Below, piece after piece: positions 17,246 to 25,475 of a DNA stretch of 64,000 nt (the first letter of the stretch is position 1; the number at the start of each line of letters is the position of its first letter). Source of the stretch: Planococcus ruber (GTDB lineage: Bacteria > Bacillota > Bacilli > Bacillales_A > Planococcaceae); NCBI RefSeq assembly GCF_022819085.1, contig NZ_JALHAG010000012.1, forward strand, positions 248,001-312,000, written 5' to 3'. A program made the position numbers and the translations under genes. Below the pieces are notes generated by a model that did not search any database, had not been told where the DNA came from, and saw nothing but the letters and a program-made list of their open reading frames with translations.

Positions 17246-18148
17246 ATGGATATTGCAGTTATCGGGTCGAATATGGTCGACCTCATCACGTATTTGGAGC
17301 GGATGCCGGAAGAAGGCGAAACGCTTGAAGCGCCGGAGTTTGAAATGGGCTGCGGCGGAAAAGGAGCAAACCAGGCAGTGGCTGCCAGCCGGCTAGGTTC
17401 CGATATATTGATGGTGACAAAAGTGGGAAACGATCTGTTTGGACAAAACACGATTGAAAATTTCAAGGCCAATGGTGTACGAATTGAAGGAGTTGAAGTG
17501 GGCACGAAAACGAGCGGTGCTGCACCGATTTTCGTCGACCCGAATGCGAAAAATCGCATCATCATCATTCAAGGCGCCAACAGTGAATTGGTTCCGGAAA
17601 CGCTTGAGAACCACCGGAGCCGGATCAAGCAAGCGAAGCTGATCGTGCTTCAATTGGAAATCCCTTTGGAGACGGTCTACCATGCCATTCAGATGGGCGA
17701 AGAACTTGGAATTCCGGTTCTCTTGAATCCCGCACCCGCGAATCCCGAACTCGATATCGCCTATGTAAAGAAATGCACGTATTTCGCACCGAATGAATCA
17801 GAACTTGGCATTCTTACCGGCATGCCGGTGAAAACAGTGGATGAAATCAAATCAGCGTCAGTTTCTTTAGTACATAAAGGTGTACAAAATTTAATCGTTA
17901 CAATGGGCGACAAAGGGGTATTATGGATGAATGCAGAGAAAGAAGTTTTTATCGAAGCTGAGAAAGTCAAAGCGGTGGATACGACCGGTGCCGGAGACTC
18001 GTTCATCGGCTGCTTTGCCCATTTTGTGACGAAAGGCAGCCCGGTTGAAGACGCGCTTCAACAAGCGAATCGCTACGCTGCACAAGCTGTCCAAAGACGC
18101 GGCACCCAAACCTCTTACCCAACTTTGGAAGAGTTTAGAGCCAATTAA
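17246..18148 (+). CDS. rbsK: Ribokinase (PfkB family)
   Basis: A 300-aa sugar kinase. Both PfkB signatures are present: the N-terminal GCGGKGANQA block near residue 39 and the C-terminal DTTGAGDSFIG block, which contains the catalytic aspartate and anion hole. The protein also has the NPAPA segment of ribokinases. The reaction is ATP-dependent phosphorylation of D-ribose to ribose 5-phosphate. ATG 17246 has GGAGAA 7 nt upstream. No ribose transporter, rbsD or LacI regulator is adjacent, so the gene stands alone, which is unusual for rbsK; deoxyribose or another pentose as substrate cannot be excluded. Confidence 0.88.
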   Translation: MDIAVIGSNMVDLITYLERMPEEGETLEAPEFEMGCGGKGANQAVAASRLGSDILMVTKVGNDLFGQNTIENFKANGVRIEGVEVGTKTSGAAPIFVDPNAKNRIIIIQGANSELVPETLENHRSRIKQAKLIVLQLEIPLETVYHAIQMGEELGIPVLLNPAPANPELDIAYVKKCTYFAPNESELGILTGMPVKTVDEIKSASVSLVHKGVQNLIVTMGDKGVLWMNAEKEVFIEAEKVKAVDTTGAGDSFIGCFAHFVTKGSPVEDALQQANRYAAQAVQRRGTQTSYPTLEEFRAN

Positions 18149-18188
18149 GTAGCCGGCATTCGTTCCGCCAGCGGCTCTCGGCTTTAGG

Positions 18189-18212
18189 GTTAGTTTTCCT
18201 GCAATCGGGTAA
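18189..18212 (+). promoter_or_regulatory. Weak sigma-B-like promoter candidate
   Basis: GGGTAA at 18207-18212 matches the sigma-B -10 element. The hexamer 12 nt upstream (GTTAGT, 18189-18194) matches the -35 at only three positions. It lies 34 nt before the 72-aa hydrophilic gene. Confidence 0.3.
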
Positions 18213-18246
18213 AGAATAGAATAACGCATCTACAGGAGGGATTGCA

Positions 18247-18465
18247 ATGACGAGAAAAGGCACAGCGGGCCGTACACCGGAACAGCACAATGGCGCCCCT
18301 GACTCTGCGATTGACCAAGTGATCAAAAAAACGAAAGAAGTTTTCGACGGTGAAAACGACGCCGTGAATTATGACGATCTTAAAGGCCAAGACGAAAAAG
18401 AAGCAGCAAAAGAATATTCGAAAAAAGTAGCAGATGATCCGTCAACGGATTCCCATAGAGATTAA
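18247..18465 (+). CDS. Small hydrophilic protein, unknown function
   Basis: A 72-aa protein, extremely polar, rich in K, D, E and A, with no hydrophobic segment and a disordered N-terminus (TRKGTAGRTPEQHNG). The middle part may form one helix. AGGAGGG 8 nt before the ATG is a near-perfect ribosome site, and a long terminator hairpin follows, so it is a real gene with its own transcription unit. Composition resembles small stress-induced proteins of Bacillales, and the possible sigma-B promoter upstream agrees, but no family is assigned. Confidence 0.75.
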   Translation: MTRKGTAGRTPEQHNGAPDSAIDQVIKKTKEVFDGENDAVNYDDLKGQDEKEAAKEYSKKVADDPSTDSHRD

Positions 18466-18499
18466 AAGCTGACAGTGAATGGAATAGAATAGTGATAGG

Positions 18500-18550
18500 A
18501 AATGCCGCATCCAAAGAAAAAGTTTTCTTTGGATGCGGCATTTATTTTTT
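18500..18550 (+). terminator. Terminator of the small hydrophilic gene
   Basis: A very long near-perfect inverted repeat (AAATGCCGCATCCAAAGAAAA and its complement, up to 21 bp) with a T-rich tail. Confidence 0.92.
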
Positions 18551-18634
18551 GTCGAATTTTACAGCAGATGGGGAGGAAAACGATGCGGCTCTTCGAATTA
18601 TAAGGGAAGAAGATAAATTCAAGGAGGGATTAAG

Positions 18635-19018
18635 ATGATCGCAAAATTAGGGCAAGTCATGCTGTATGTCAACAATCAGGATGAAGCCGTACGGTTCTGG
18701 ACAGAAAATGCAGGCTTTCAAGTGATGGCAGATGAAAGCAATGGCGAGATGCGTTGGATTGAAATCGCACCTGAAAGTGGAGCTGGAACCACCTTAGTCA
18801 TCCATGACCGGAATACAGTGGCCCGCTTATCTCCCGGTTTGGATCTGGGCACGCCTTCATTGATGTTCTTTACGGAAAAGCTGGACCAGTTTCATCAGAA
18901 ATTATCGGAGAACGAGGTCACAGTCGGTGACATTGTCGAAATGCCGGAGGGCCGTGTGTTCAACTTTGCAGATTATGAAGCAAATTATTTTGCGGTAATG
19001 GAGATGAGAAAAGCTTAG
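18635..19018 (+). CDS. VOC-family (glyoxalase-fold) protein
   Basis: A 127-aa single-domain protein with the paired beta-alpha-beta-beta-beta modules of the vicinal oxygen chelate fold: 'LGQVMLYVNNQDEAVRFWTE' at the start and 'FNFADYEANYFAVME' at the end. Candidate metal ligands are few (no His in the first strand), so it may be a binding protein or resistance-type member rather than a lyase. AAGGAGGGATTAAG precedes the ATG. It is monocistronic, with a strong terminator. The substrate is unknown. Confidence 0.85.
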   Translation: MIAKLGQVMLYVNNQDEAVRFWTENAGFQVMADESNGEMRWIEIAPESGAGTTLVIHDRNTVARLSPGLDLGTPSLMFFTEKLDQFHQKLSENEVTVGDIVEMPEGRVFNFADYEANYFAVMEMRKA

Positions 19019-19066
19019 AAAATGTTTTAAGCGGCGGCAAGCAGTGAATAAGGTAAGAGAAAGATG

Positions 19067-19114
19067 GAAAAGAACGCCTGTAAAGTAGCGCGGAACTTTA
19101 CGGGCGTTCTTTTC
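19067..19114 (+). terminator. Terminator of the VOC gene
   Basis: A 12-bp outer stem (GAAAAGAACGCC / GGCGTTCTTTTC) continues into a second inner stem (GTAAAGT / ACTTTAC). Confidence 0.92.
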
Positions 19115-19205
19115 TCAGCACAAAAGCAAGGTTCTGTTTAGTATGTTACCATTGTAAAAATATACGGTTATATTAAATCGAATCAATTCTAATGAGAGGT
19201 GAAGC

Positions 19206-20696
19206 ATGAAAAAAGCAACACAGGTCTTTTATTACTCAGTCATCATTTCAGTTATTGTCGTTGTATGGGGAGCATTTGCTCCCGAAAATCTTGAAGCTGT
19301 CACGGCTTCTGTGACAGCCGGAATTACGAGCAAGTTCGGCTGGTTTTACTTGCTCTTGGTCGTCGGTATTTTAGTATTTTGTGTTTACATGATGTTTTCG
19401 CGTTTTGGCAATATCAAGCTCGGCAAGAAAGACGATGTCCCGGAATTCAGCCGAGGCTCTTGGTTCGCCATGCTTTTTAGCGCAGGAATGGGAATGGGGC
19501 TGGTTTTTTGGACCACCGCAGAACCGATTTCCCATGCGTTCATCAGCAGCCCTTCGGCAGAACTGGGCTCTGACGAAGCCATCCAGGATGCCTTGAAGTA
19601 TTCGTTTTTCCATTGGGGCATCCACGCATGGGCAGTCTATGGCATTGTTGGCCTTGTTCTGGCCTATTTTAAATTTCACCGGGGGACGCCAGGGCTCATT
19701 AGTGCGACCTTAACTCCGCTGTTCGGCGAAAAATTGATGCAGGGGGCACTGGGAAAAGCGATTGATATCTTAGCAGTATTTGCGACCATCGTCGGTGTAG
19801 CGGCAACGCTCGGCTTTGGTTCAGCGCAGATTACCGGAGGCTTGTCATTCCTGTTCGGCACGCCGAATAATTTCACCGTCCAATTGATTGTGCTGGTCGT
19901 TTCAACCGCATTATTCATTTGGTCAGCCTGGTCCGGAATCGGACGGGGCATCAAATACTTAAGCAATATCAATATGGTTTTAGCCGCGGTTTTGCTTGTC
20001 CTGCTCTTTATCGTCGGCCCGACCATGTACATTGTCAATATGTTCACGCATACGCTCGGCAGCTACGTCACCGATTTCTTTAAAATGAGTTTGCGCTTAG
20101 CGCCGCTCAATGAAGAAAATCGGACTTGGATCAATGGCTGGACCATTTTCTATTGGGCTTGGTGGGTTTCGTGGGCGCCGTTTGTCGGCATTTTCATCGC
20201 CCGCATTTCAAAAGGGCGGACGATCAAGGAATTCATGTTTAGCGTCTTATTATTGCCGGCGCTTGTTTGCTTCATTTTCTTCTCCGTATTCGGAGTGTCT
20301 GCCTTGAATTTGGAGCAGAAAGGAATTTCTGCGATTTCGAGCTTTTCTCTCGAAACATCGACTTTTGGTGTGCTGGCTGAATATCCGCTTGGGACTTTGC
20401 TATCATTTATCACGATTTTCGTGATTGCGATTTTCTTTATCACCTCAGCAGATTCCGCTACCTTTGTACTCGGCATGCTCAGTACAAATGGATTGCTGAA
20501 TCCGGCAAATTCCGTCAAAATCAGCTGGGGATTGATTCAATCCGCAGTTGCGGCAGTCGTCGTCTATTTCGGGGGAACCCAGGGGCTGCAGAATATGCTG
20601 ATTATTGCTGCCTTGCCTTTTGCGATCGTCATTATCTTAATGGGCGCTTCGTTCCTGAAGGATATTCAAAAAGAAGTGCAGCCCAGAAGGAAGTAA
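19206..20696 (+). CDS. BCCT-family betaine/choline/carnitine transporter
   Basis: A 496-aa membrane protein with 12 hydrophobic segments. Signature blocks of the BCCT family are present: MGMGLVFWTTAEPISHA, HWGIHAWAVYGIVGL and the long motif containing YWAWWVSWAPFVGIFIARIS. The tryptophans of this box line the substrate site in the family. It is sodium-coupled uptake of a quaternary ammonium osmolyte, most like OpuD (glycine betaine) of B. subtilis. The C-terminal cytosolic tail is short, so osmosensing like that of BetP is less certain. GAGGTGAAGC lies before the ATG. It is alone in its transcript. Confidence 0.92.
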   Translation: MKKATQVFYYSVIISVIVVVWGAFAPENLEAVTASVTAGITSKFGWFYLLLVVGILVFCVYMMFSRFGNIKLGKKDDVPEFSRGSWFAMLFSAGMGMGLVFWTTAEPISHAFISSPSAELGSDEAIQDALKYSFFHWGIHAWAVYGIVGLVLAYFKFHRGTPGLISATLTPLFGEKLMQGALGKAIDILAVFATIVGVAATLGFGSAQITGGLSFLFGTPNNFTVQLIVLVVSTALFIWSAWSGIGRGIKYLSNINMVLAAVLLVLLFIVGPTMYIVNMFTHTLGSYVTDFFKMSLRLAPLNEENRTWINGWTIFYWAWWVSWAPFVGIFIARISKGRTIKEFMFSVLLLPALVCFIFFSVFGVSALNLEQKGISAISSFSLETSTFGVLAEYPLGTLLSFITIFVIAIFFITSADSATFVLGMLSTNGLLNPANSVKISWGLIQSAVAAVVVYFGGTQGLQNMLIIAALPFAIVIILMGASFLKDIQKEVQPRRK

Positions 20697-20754
20697 AAAG
20701 AAAATTTAAAAAACAAGGCTGTCCCACTTCATGAAATTGTGGGAAAATAAAATA

Positions 20755-20804
20755 AGAGAGCGCTGCTGATACCTACAGGTTGTCGGCAGCGCTCTCTTTG
20801 TTTA
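20755..20804 (+). terminator. Terminator of the BCCT gene
   Basis: A perfect 12-bp stem (AGAGAGCGCTGC / GCAGCGCTCTCT) with a 19-nt loop and T-rich tail. A second weak hairpin (GTCCCAC / GTGGGA) lies just upstream. Confidence 0.88.
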
Positions 20805-20807
20805 AAG

Positions 20808-20833
20808 GATTAAGGCCGGCAGTTATAGGGTAA
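20808..20833 (+). promoter_or_regulatory. Candidate sigma-B promoter of the psp operon
   Basis: GATTAA (20808-20813), a 14-nt spacer and GGGTAA (20828-20833) match the sigma-B consensus with one mismatch in the -35 and one in the -10. It ends 62 nt before pspA. No sigma-W -35 (TGAAAC) stands at the right place, although a CGTA occurs at 20840. Confidence 0.5.
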
Positions 20834-20895
20834 TCTTTGCGTATAAGAACACTGCTTGCCAAGCAGAAAAAACCACTGGTAAAGGAGAAATGATG

Positions 20896-21612
20896 ATGGA
20901 AATTTTAAAACGGTTCAGAGATATTATGACGAGCAATATTCATGCCCTATTGGACAAAGCCGAAGACCCGGAAAAAATGATCGATCAGTATTTGCGCGAC
21001 CTGAACAGTGATCTTGGAAAAGTGAAGTCGGAGACGGCCGCCATTATGGCAGCGGAAAAGCGGGAGCGCCGGGAGCTTGAGGAATTGCAAAAAGAAATAG
21101 AAGATATGCAGCGCTATGCGAAGAAAGCAGTAGAAGCTGGAAATGACGACGATGCACGCAAATTCCTGCAGCGCAAAGCGGAGCTCGCAGAACGTGAGAA
21201 AACGATGCAGACGTCGGTCGAACTGGCAGCAGCGAATACGCAGCAGATGCGCCAAATGCACGAGAAGCTGGACTCGGATATTGCCGAGCTTGAATCGCGC
21301 CGCCAAGAGCTGAAAGGAAAAGCGGCAGTTGCGAAAACGCAGAAACGCATGAACGAGTTCAATTCATCAATGGGCAGCGCTGGAGACCGCTTGTCCGCAT
21401 TCGATCAGATGGAACAGAAAATCAATCAGGAACTGGATGAGGCCATGGCGATGCAGGAACTCAATAAAGGTTCAGGAACAGATATAAAAGACCTTGCCGC
21501 AAAATATGAAAACAAAGCCGATGTGGAAAGCGAGCTTGAATCGCTGAAATCAGGCGTTAATGTGGACGATGAATTGGCAGCACTGAAAAACGAAATGAAT
21601 AAGAGCGAGTGA
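20896..21612 (+). CDS. pspA: PspA/IM30-family membrane-stress protein
   Basis: A 238-aa protein that is helical throughout, with the PspA pattern: an N-terminal amphipathic helix (MEILKRFRDIMTSNIHALLD), the AEDPEKMIDQYLRDL block, and long E/K/Q/A heptads to about residue 180. It corresponds to B. subtilis YdjF. PspA assembles into ESCRT-III-like rods on the inner membrane surface and limits proton leakage in membrane stress. ATG 20896 has GGAG 8 nt upstream; two further ATG codons lie directly before. It heads an operon with ydjG, ydjH and ydjI, the B. subtilis order. Confidence 0.93.
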   Translation: MEILKRFRDIMTSNIHALLDKAEDPEKMIDQYLRDLNSDLGKVKSETAAIMAAEKRERRELEELQKEIEDMQRYAKKAVEAGNDDDARKFLQRKAELAEREKTMQTSVELAAANTQQMRQMHEKLDSDIAELESRRQELKGKAAVAKTQKRMNEFNSSMGSAGDRLSAFDQMEQKINQELDEAMAMQELNKGSGTDIKDLAAKYENKADVESELESLKSGVNVDDELAALKNEMNKSE

Positions 21613-21660
21613 TGGAATTATTGAAGGCCATTTCCTGGAGCGCGAAAGGGGGGACATGGA

Positions 21661-22689
21661 ATGGTCACTCAATATAAATGCCCAAACTGCGGGTCGGATA
21701 TGGCGTTTGATGCCGAGTCGGGCAAGCTGTCCTGCCCGAACTGCGGCCGCCAAGACGACATCGAAACGTTTCCGGAAGAAAACATCGTACCCGAATTCGA
21801 TGCCGAAGAGGCAAAGGAATACCATTGCGAAAACTGCGGCGCCGTGATTCTCACAGAAGCGAATACGACTGCGACGCATTGCAGTTTTTGTGGTGCGCCG
21901 GTGGTATTGGCAGAGCGCTTAAGCGGTGAATTCGCACCGGCAAAAGTGATTCCGTTCACCATCAGCAAGGAAGAAGCGGTGGAAGCGTTTAAAAAGTGGA
22001 CACGAAATGGACGGCTGACGCCGCGAGGATTTATGAACGGCGACCGGATCAAAAAAATGACTGGCATGTATGTTCCTTTTTGGCTCTATGATATTAACGG
22101 AACGGCAGAAGTGGCTGCAATCGGCACGCGGGTCCGGAGCTATACGAGAGGCGATACGATTTATACGGAAACGGATTTCTACGATGTATACCGCGGAATA
22201 GACCTCAGTTATTTGAAGGTGCCGGCCGATGCTTCGGAAAAGATGGATGATGAGTTAATGGATAAACTTGAGCCTTATGACTATTCAGCTCTGAAAGATT
22301 TTAAGATGCCTTATTTAGCAGGCTTTTTATCGGAAAAATACGATTATGACGATGAAGCCCTTTTCTCACGGGTAGAATCCAAAATTGTCCCTTATATCGA
22401 TTCTTATATTCAATCGACCATTACAGGCTATACGACAGTCAGCTATACGAACAAGCAGATCCAGACCCATAAAAGCAAAGTCTATTACACACTGTTTCCG
22501 GTCTGGATGGTCTATTATGATTTTGAAAATAAGGAGCATACCTTTGCGATGAATGGGCAAACCGGAAAAGTGGTCGGTAAGCCGCCGATCAGTTCCGGCA
22601 AAGTCGTTGCGTGGTTTGCCGGTATTGCCGTGTCAGGATTCATTGTATTAAAAGGCCTCTCTTATGCAATGGGAGGTGTGTTATGGTGA
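21661..22689 (+). CDS. ydjG: YdjG-like zinc-ribbon membrane protein
   Basis: A 342-aa protein with two zinc-ribbon modules at the N-terminus: CPNCG...CPNCG at residues 6-27 and CENCG...CSFCG at about 57-77. A beta-rich middle domain follows, containing KKMTGMYVPFWLYD. The end has one membrane segment (about 320-340). It matches YdjG of the B. subtilis ydjFGHI operon in position and layout. Partners YdjG and YdjH are reported to help recruit PspA together with YdjI; the molecular role is not defined. AAAGGGGGG precedes the ATG. The stop overlaps the next start (ATGGTGA). Confidence 0.88.
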   Translation: MVTQYKCPNCGSDMAFDAESGKLSCPNCGRQDDIETFPEENIVPEFDAEEAKEYHCENCGAVILTEANTTATHCSFCGAPVVLAERLSGEFAPAKVIPFTISKEEAVEAFKKWTRNGRLTPRGFMNGDRIKKMTGMYVPFWLYDINGTAEVAAIGTRVRSYTRGDTIYTETDFYDVYRGIDLSYLKVPADASEKMDDELMDKLEPYDYSALKDFKMPYLAGFLSEKYDYDDEALFSRVESKIVPYIDSYIQSTITGYTTVSYTNKQIQTHKSKVYYTLFPVWMVYYDFENKEHTFAMNGQTGKVVGKPPISSGKVVAWFAGIAVSGFIVLKGLSYAMGGVLW

Positions 22690-23468
22690 AGCGTTTTAAT
22701 TGGAAAGCAGCTTTGCTGTTTTGGGCGCTGGTTTTGGCACTGTTTGCCGGGGGATCGGCTGTTTTTGCTGTGGAGCCGCACATCTACGACATCGCAGGGC
22801 TTCTCACGGAACGCGAAATCGTTGAACTGGAAGCGCTCGCTGCGGAACATAGCGAAAAACAGGATGCAGATTTTCTCTTTTTGACTACGGACAGTACAGA
22901 TGGCCAGTCGATTATATCGTATATGGGCGACTTTTTCGATGATTGGGCAGAGGAAAACAATCAGGAAAATGCGGTGCTCCTGACGATTGATATGGGAAGC
23001 CGTGAAGTCTATCTTGCGGGCTTCGGCACTGCTGAAACTAAGCTCGACAACGACCGTGTGCAGCAAGTGCTGGACCGCATCATGCCTTATATGGGCGCTG
23101 GGGATTACGGCGGCGCTTTCCGTGAAACGGTTACGACCGCCAGCCGTTATATGGAGTTCCGTCCGGGTGCCAATCCGGAAAGCATTATCCATAAACTGTG
23201 GTTTCAAGCAGGGGTTCCGTTATTGGCAGCTGCTGTAATTGTCGGTTCGATGGTCATGAATGCAGGCGGCCGGGTCACGACCACTGCACGTACGTATGTA
23301 GACGGCACGAATACAAGAGTCAGAAGCCAGCGAGACCATTTTCGCAATAAAACCGTTTCAAGGCGCCGCGTGCCGAAGAGCAACGGAGGCGGCGGTGGTG
23401 GCGGTTTCGGAGGCGGCGGAACGACTGGAGGAGGGCGCTCCTTTAGCGGAGGCGGCCGAAGTTTCTAA
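22683..23468 (+). CDS. ydjH: YdjH-like TPM-domain membrane protein
   Basis: A 261-aa protein with a signal peptide (about residues 6-28), an extracytoplasmic TPM domain (about 32-160; opening IYDIAGLLTEREIVELEAL), one membrane segment at about 178-197, and a cytosolic tail rich in arginine that ends in glycine/serine-rich repeats (GGGGGGGFGGGG... GGGRSF). The glycine tail is low complexity and common in TPM proteins. Its ATG lies in the ydjG stop region with an overlap of 7 nt, and GGGAGGTG precedes it. The role in the Psp response is with ydjG and ydjI. Confidence 0.88.
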   Translation: MVKRFNWKAALLFWALVLALFAGGSAVFAVEPHIYDIAGLLTEREIVELEALAAEHSEKQDADFLFLTTDSTDGQSIISYMGDFFDDWAEENNQENAVLLTIDMGSREVYLAGFGTAETKLDNDRVQQVLDRIMPYMGAGDYGGAFRETVTTASRYMEFRPGANPESIIHKLWFQAGVPLLAAAVIVGSMVMNAGGRVTTTARTYVDGTNTRVRSQRDHFRNKTVSRRRVPKSNGGGGGGGFGGGGTTGGGRSFSGGGRSF

Positions 23469-23501
23469 ATTCGAACGGAAATAAAGGAAGGAATGAATCT
23501 T

Positions 23502-24461
23502 ATGGCTTTTTTTGGAAACCAATTTTCAGATGTGGTTGAATGGAATGAATTCAGAGACGATATGATCTTTTGGAAGTGGAACAACGACGAAATCAAAAAA
23601 GGCAGTAAGCTGATTATTCGCCCGGGACAAGATGCCATCTTTTTAAACAACGGAAAAATTGAAGGGATTTTTGAAGATGACGGCGAGTATGATATCGAAT
23701 CGCAAATCGTGCCGTTCCTTTCTACTTTGAAAGGGTTTCGTTTCGGTTTTAACAGCGGCATGCGCGTCGAAGTCCTGTTCGTCAACACAAAAGAATTCAC
23801 GGTCCGCTGGGGAACCCAAAATCCGATTAATATACCGGCTCCTCAAATGCCGGGTGGTATGCCGATACGGGCAAACGGCACGTTCCAGTTCACCGTAAAT
23901 GACTATACGACTTTGATTGATAAAATTGCCGGAGTCCGCAACAGCTATCTGGTTGAGGATGTGAAAATCAGGATTACGGCCATTCTCGATCAACTGCTCA
24001 TGAAATGGGTTACCCGAGAAGGCAAGGATATGTTCAATTTGCAGGCTAATGCGCATGAAATCGGCAAAGGGATTTCAGATGACCTCAATATGGAACTCAT
24101 GGATGATGGCATGAAAATTACCGGTTTCCAAGTAATGAGCTTCAATTATCCAAAAGAAATCCAGGACATGATCAATAAGAACGCTTCGATTGGCATGGTC
24201 GGAGACGTTGGGAAATATCAGCAAATTTCCGTGGCAGATGCGATGGCAAAAGGCGGATCGTCCGGTTCGGGCAGTGCAGCCGATATGGCGGGCATGATGG
24301 TCGGGATGAATATCGCCAAAGATATGGTGGAAACGATGAAGGAATCGAATGCCGGCAATCAGCAAGCAGCAGGCGGCCAAGGGCCGAATTTCTGCCCGAA
24401 TTGCGGCCAGAAAAACGAAGGGGCTAAGTTCTGTCCAAACTGCGGCCAAAAGCTGGTTTAA
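23502..24461 (+). CDS. ydjI: YdjI-like SPFH-domain protein
   Basis: A 319-aa protein. Residues about 20-230 form the SPFH (virion-core/flotillin-like) fold with the characteristic stretch RPGQDAIFLNNGKIEGIF. A glycine/methionine-rich segment follows (MAGMMVGMNIAKDMV). The end is a double zinc ribbon (FCPNCGQKNEG... FCPNCGQKL). This is B. subtilis YdjI, which binds PspA and controls its membrane location. ATG 23502 is preceded by AAAGGAAGGA at the right distance; the ATG at 23493 is too close. It closes the four-gene operon; no terminator separates it clearly from the methyltransferase gene. Confidence 0.9.
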   Translation: MAFFGNQFSDVVEWNEFRDDMIFWKWNNDEIKKGSKLIIRPGQDAIFLNNGKIEGIFEDDGEYDIESQIVPFLSTLKGFRFGFNSGMRVEVLFVNTKEFTVRWGTQNPINIPAPQMPGGMPIRANGTFQFTVNDYTTLIDKIAGVRNSYLVEDVKIRITAILDQLLMKWVTREGKDMFNLQANAHEIGKGISDDLNMELMDDGMKITGFQVMSFNYPKEIQDMINKNASIGMVGDVGKYQQISVADAMAKGGSSGSGSAADMAGMMVGMNIAKDMVETMKESNAGNQQAAGGQGPNFCPNCGQKNEGAKFCPNCGQKLV

Positions 24462-24533
24462 GTTTCTAAAAAATCTCCTCTTCGATTGGATTCATGCAGA
24501 ACAGATTTTAAAAAGCGGGAAAGAGGAAGCGAC

Positions 24534-25322
24534 TTGGAACATTTAATCGAAAGTATGAAAATCATGGGCGATGATACGATTCAGCGCACGCAATTGAAGC
24601 ATCGGATGTCTTTAGTGGATTCTTTTGCGATCCAAAAAGGAATGTCCGTCATTGAAATCGGCTGCGGCCAAGGAGACACAACGGTCGTTTTAGCGGATGC
24701 GGTAGGAGAAACGGGGCGAGTGCTCGCTGTGGATATCGCCTCTGCGGATTACGGCGCACCGATTACACTCGGGGAGGCCACTGCTGCCATTTCAGCATCC
24801 AAGCTTGGGAAGCAAGTGGAATTCCTGCTGGAGACCGATTTGCTGGAGTTGCCGGAAACGAAGTTCGACGCGGCGATTTTGTCGCACAGTTCCTGGTATT
24901 TCCGGAATCCGGATCAATTGCTGGCGTATTTGACAAAATTGCGGAGCATGGCTGACCGCCTTTATCTGGCTGAATGGGACCTTGCTTTTAGCCGGATTTC
25001 TCAGCGCAGCCATTTTGCCGCAACGGCGATTCTTGCTTTATACAGTGAGTTTGTAGAAAATGAAGGGAATATCCAGTATGTCTTCGACCTTGCACAATTC
25101 CAAAACTTACTGGAAAAAGCGGGATGGACAATCCAGCAAACCGAAATCGTAGATGCCCATTATCTGCAAGATGGAAGTTGGGAAGCGGCTTATGCAAAAT
25201 CGATTCGGCAGGAATTTGCCCAAACTCCGCCGCGTATCCAAACACTGGTCAACAGCTTGTATTCTTTGTTAGTGGTTGAAGGCGCCGACAGTTTGGATAG
25301 TTTGGTGATATCCGCTGACTGA
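24534..25322 (+). CDS. Class I SAM-dependent methyltransferase
   Basis: A 262-aa protein with the SAM-binding motif I VIEIGCGQGDTTVVLAD at about 40-56, motif II (VDIASADYG) at about 70, and motif IV region 'DAAILSHSSWYF' near 120. These place it in the class I Rossmann-fold methyltransferases acting on small molecules. TTG 24534 is proposed because GAGGAAG lies 4-5 nt before; the ATG at 24555 (MKIMG) is the alternative. The gene is 72 nt behind ydjI and could belong to the same transcript. Substrate unknown. Confidence 0.82.
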   Translation: MEHLIESMKIMGDDTIQRTQLKHRMSLVDSFAIQKGMSVIEIGCGQGDTTVVLADAVGETGRVLAVDIASADYGAPITLGEATAAISASKLGKQVEFLLETDLLELPETKFDAAILSHSSWYFRNPDQLLAYLTKLRSMADRLYLAEWDLAFSRISQRSHFAATAILALYSEFVENEGNIQYVFDLAQFQNLLEKAGWTIQQTEIVDAHYLQDGSWEAAYAKSIRQEFAQTPPRIQTLVNSLYSLLVVEGADSLDSLVISAD

Positions 25323-25395
25323 TGTTGGCTAAGCGATAAAACTTGCATTTTAACAGGACACTACCTATAATTTGATACATTGTGTTTGAGTTTCG

Positions 25396-25428
25396 AAAAG
25401 GCTGAAAGAATTATGCAGCCTTTTTTTT
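25396..25428 (+). terminator. Terminator after the methyltransferase gene
   Basis: A 9-bp stem (AAAAGGCTG / CAGCCTTTT) with an 11-nt loop and eight T. Confidence 0.88.
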
Positions 25429-25475
25429 GCTGCAATTTTCTAAGCACGGAGATTCATAGGAATGGAGATTTTTAA

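Noticed and set aside
20838-20845. CGTATAA before pspA as a sigma-W -10 element
   Set aside because: No TGAAAC-like hexamer occurs 16-17 nt upstream (the bases there read GGCAGT).
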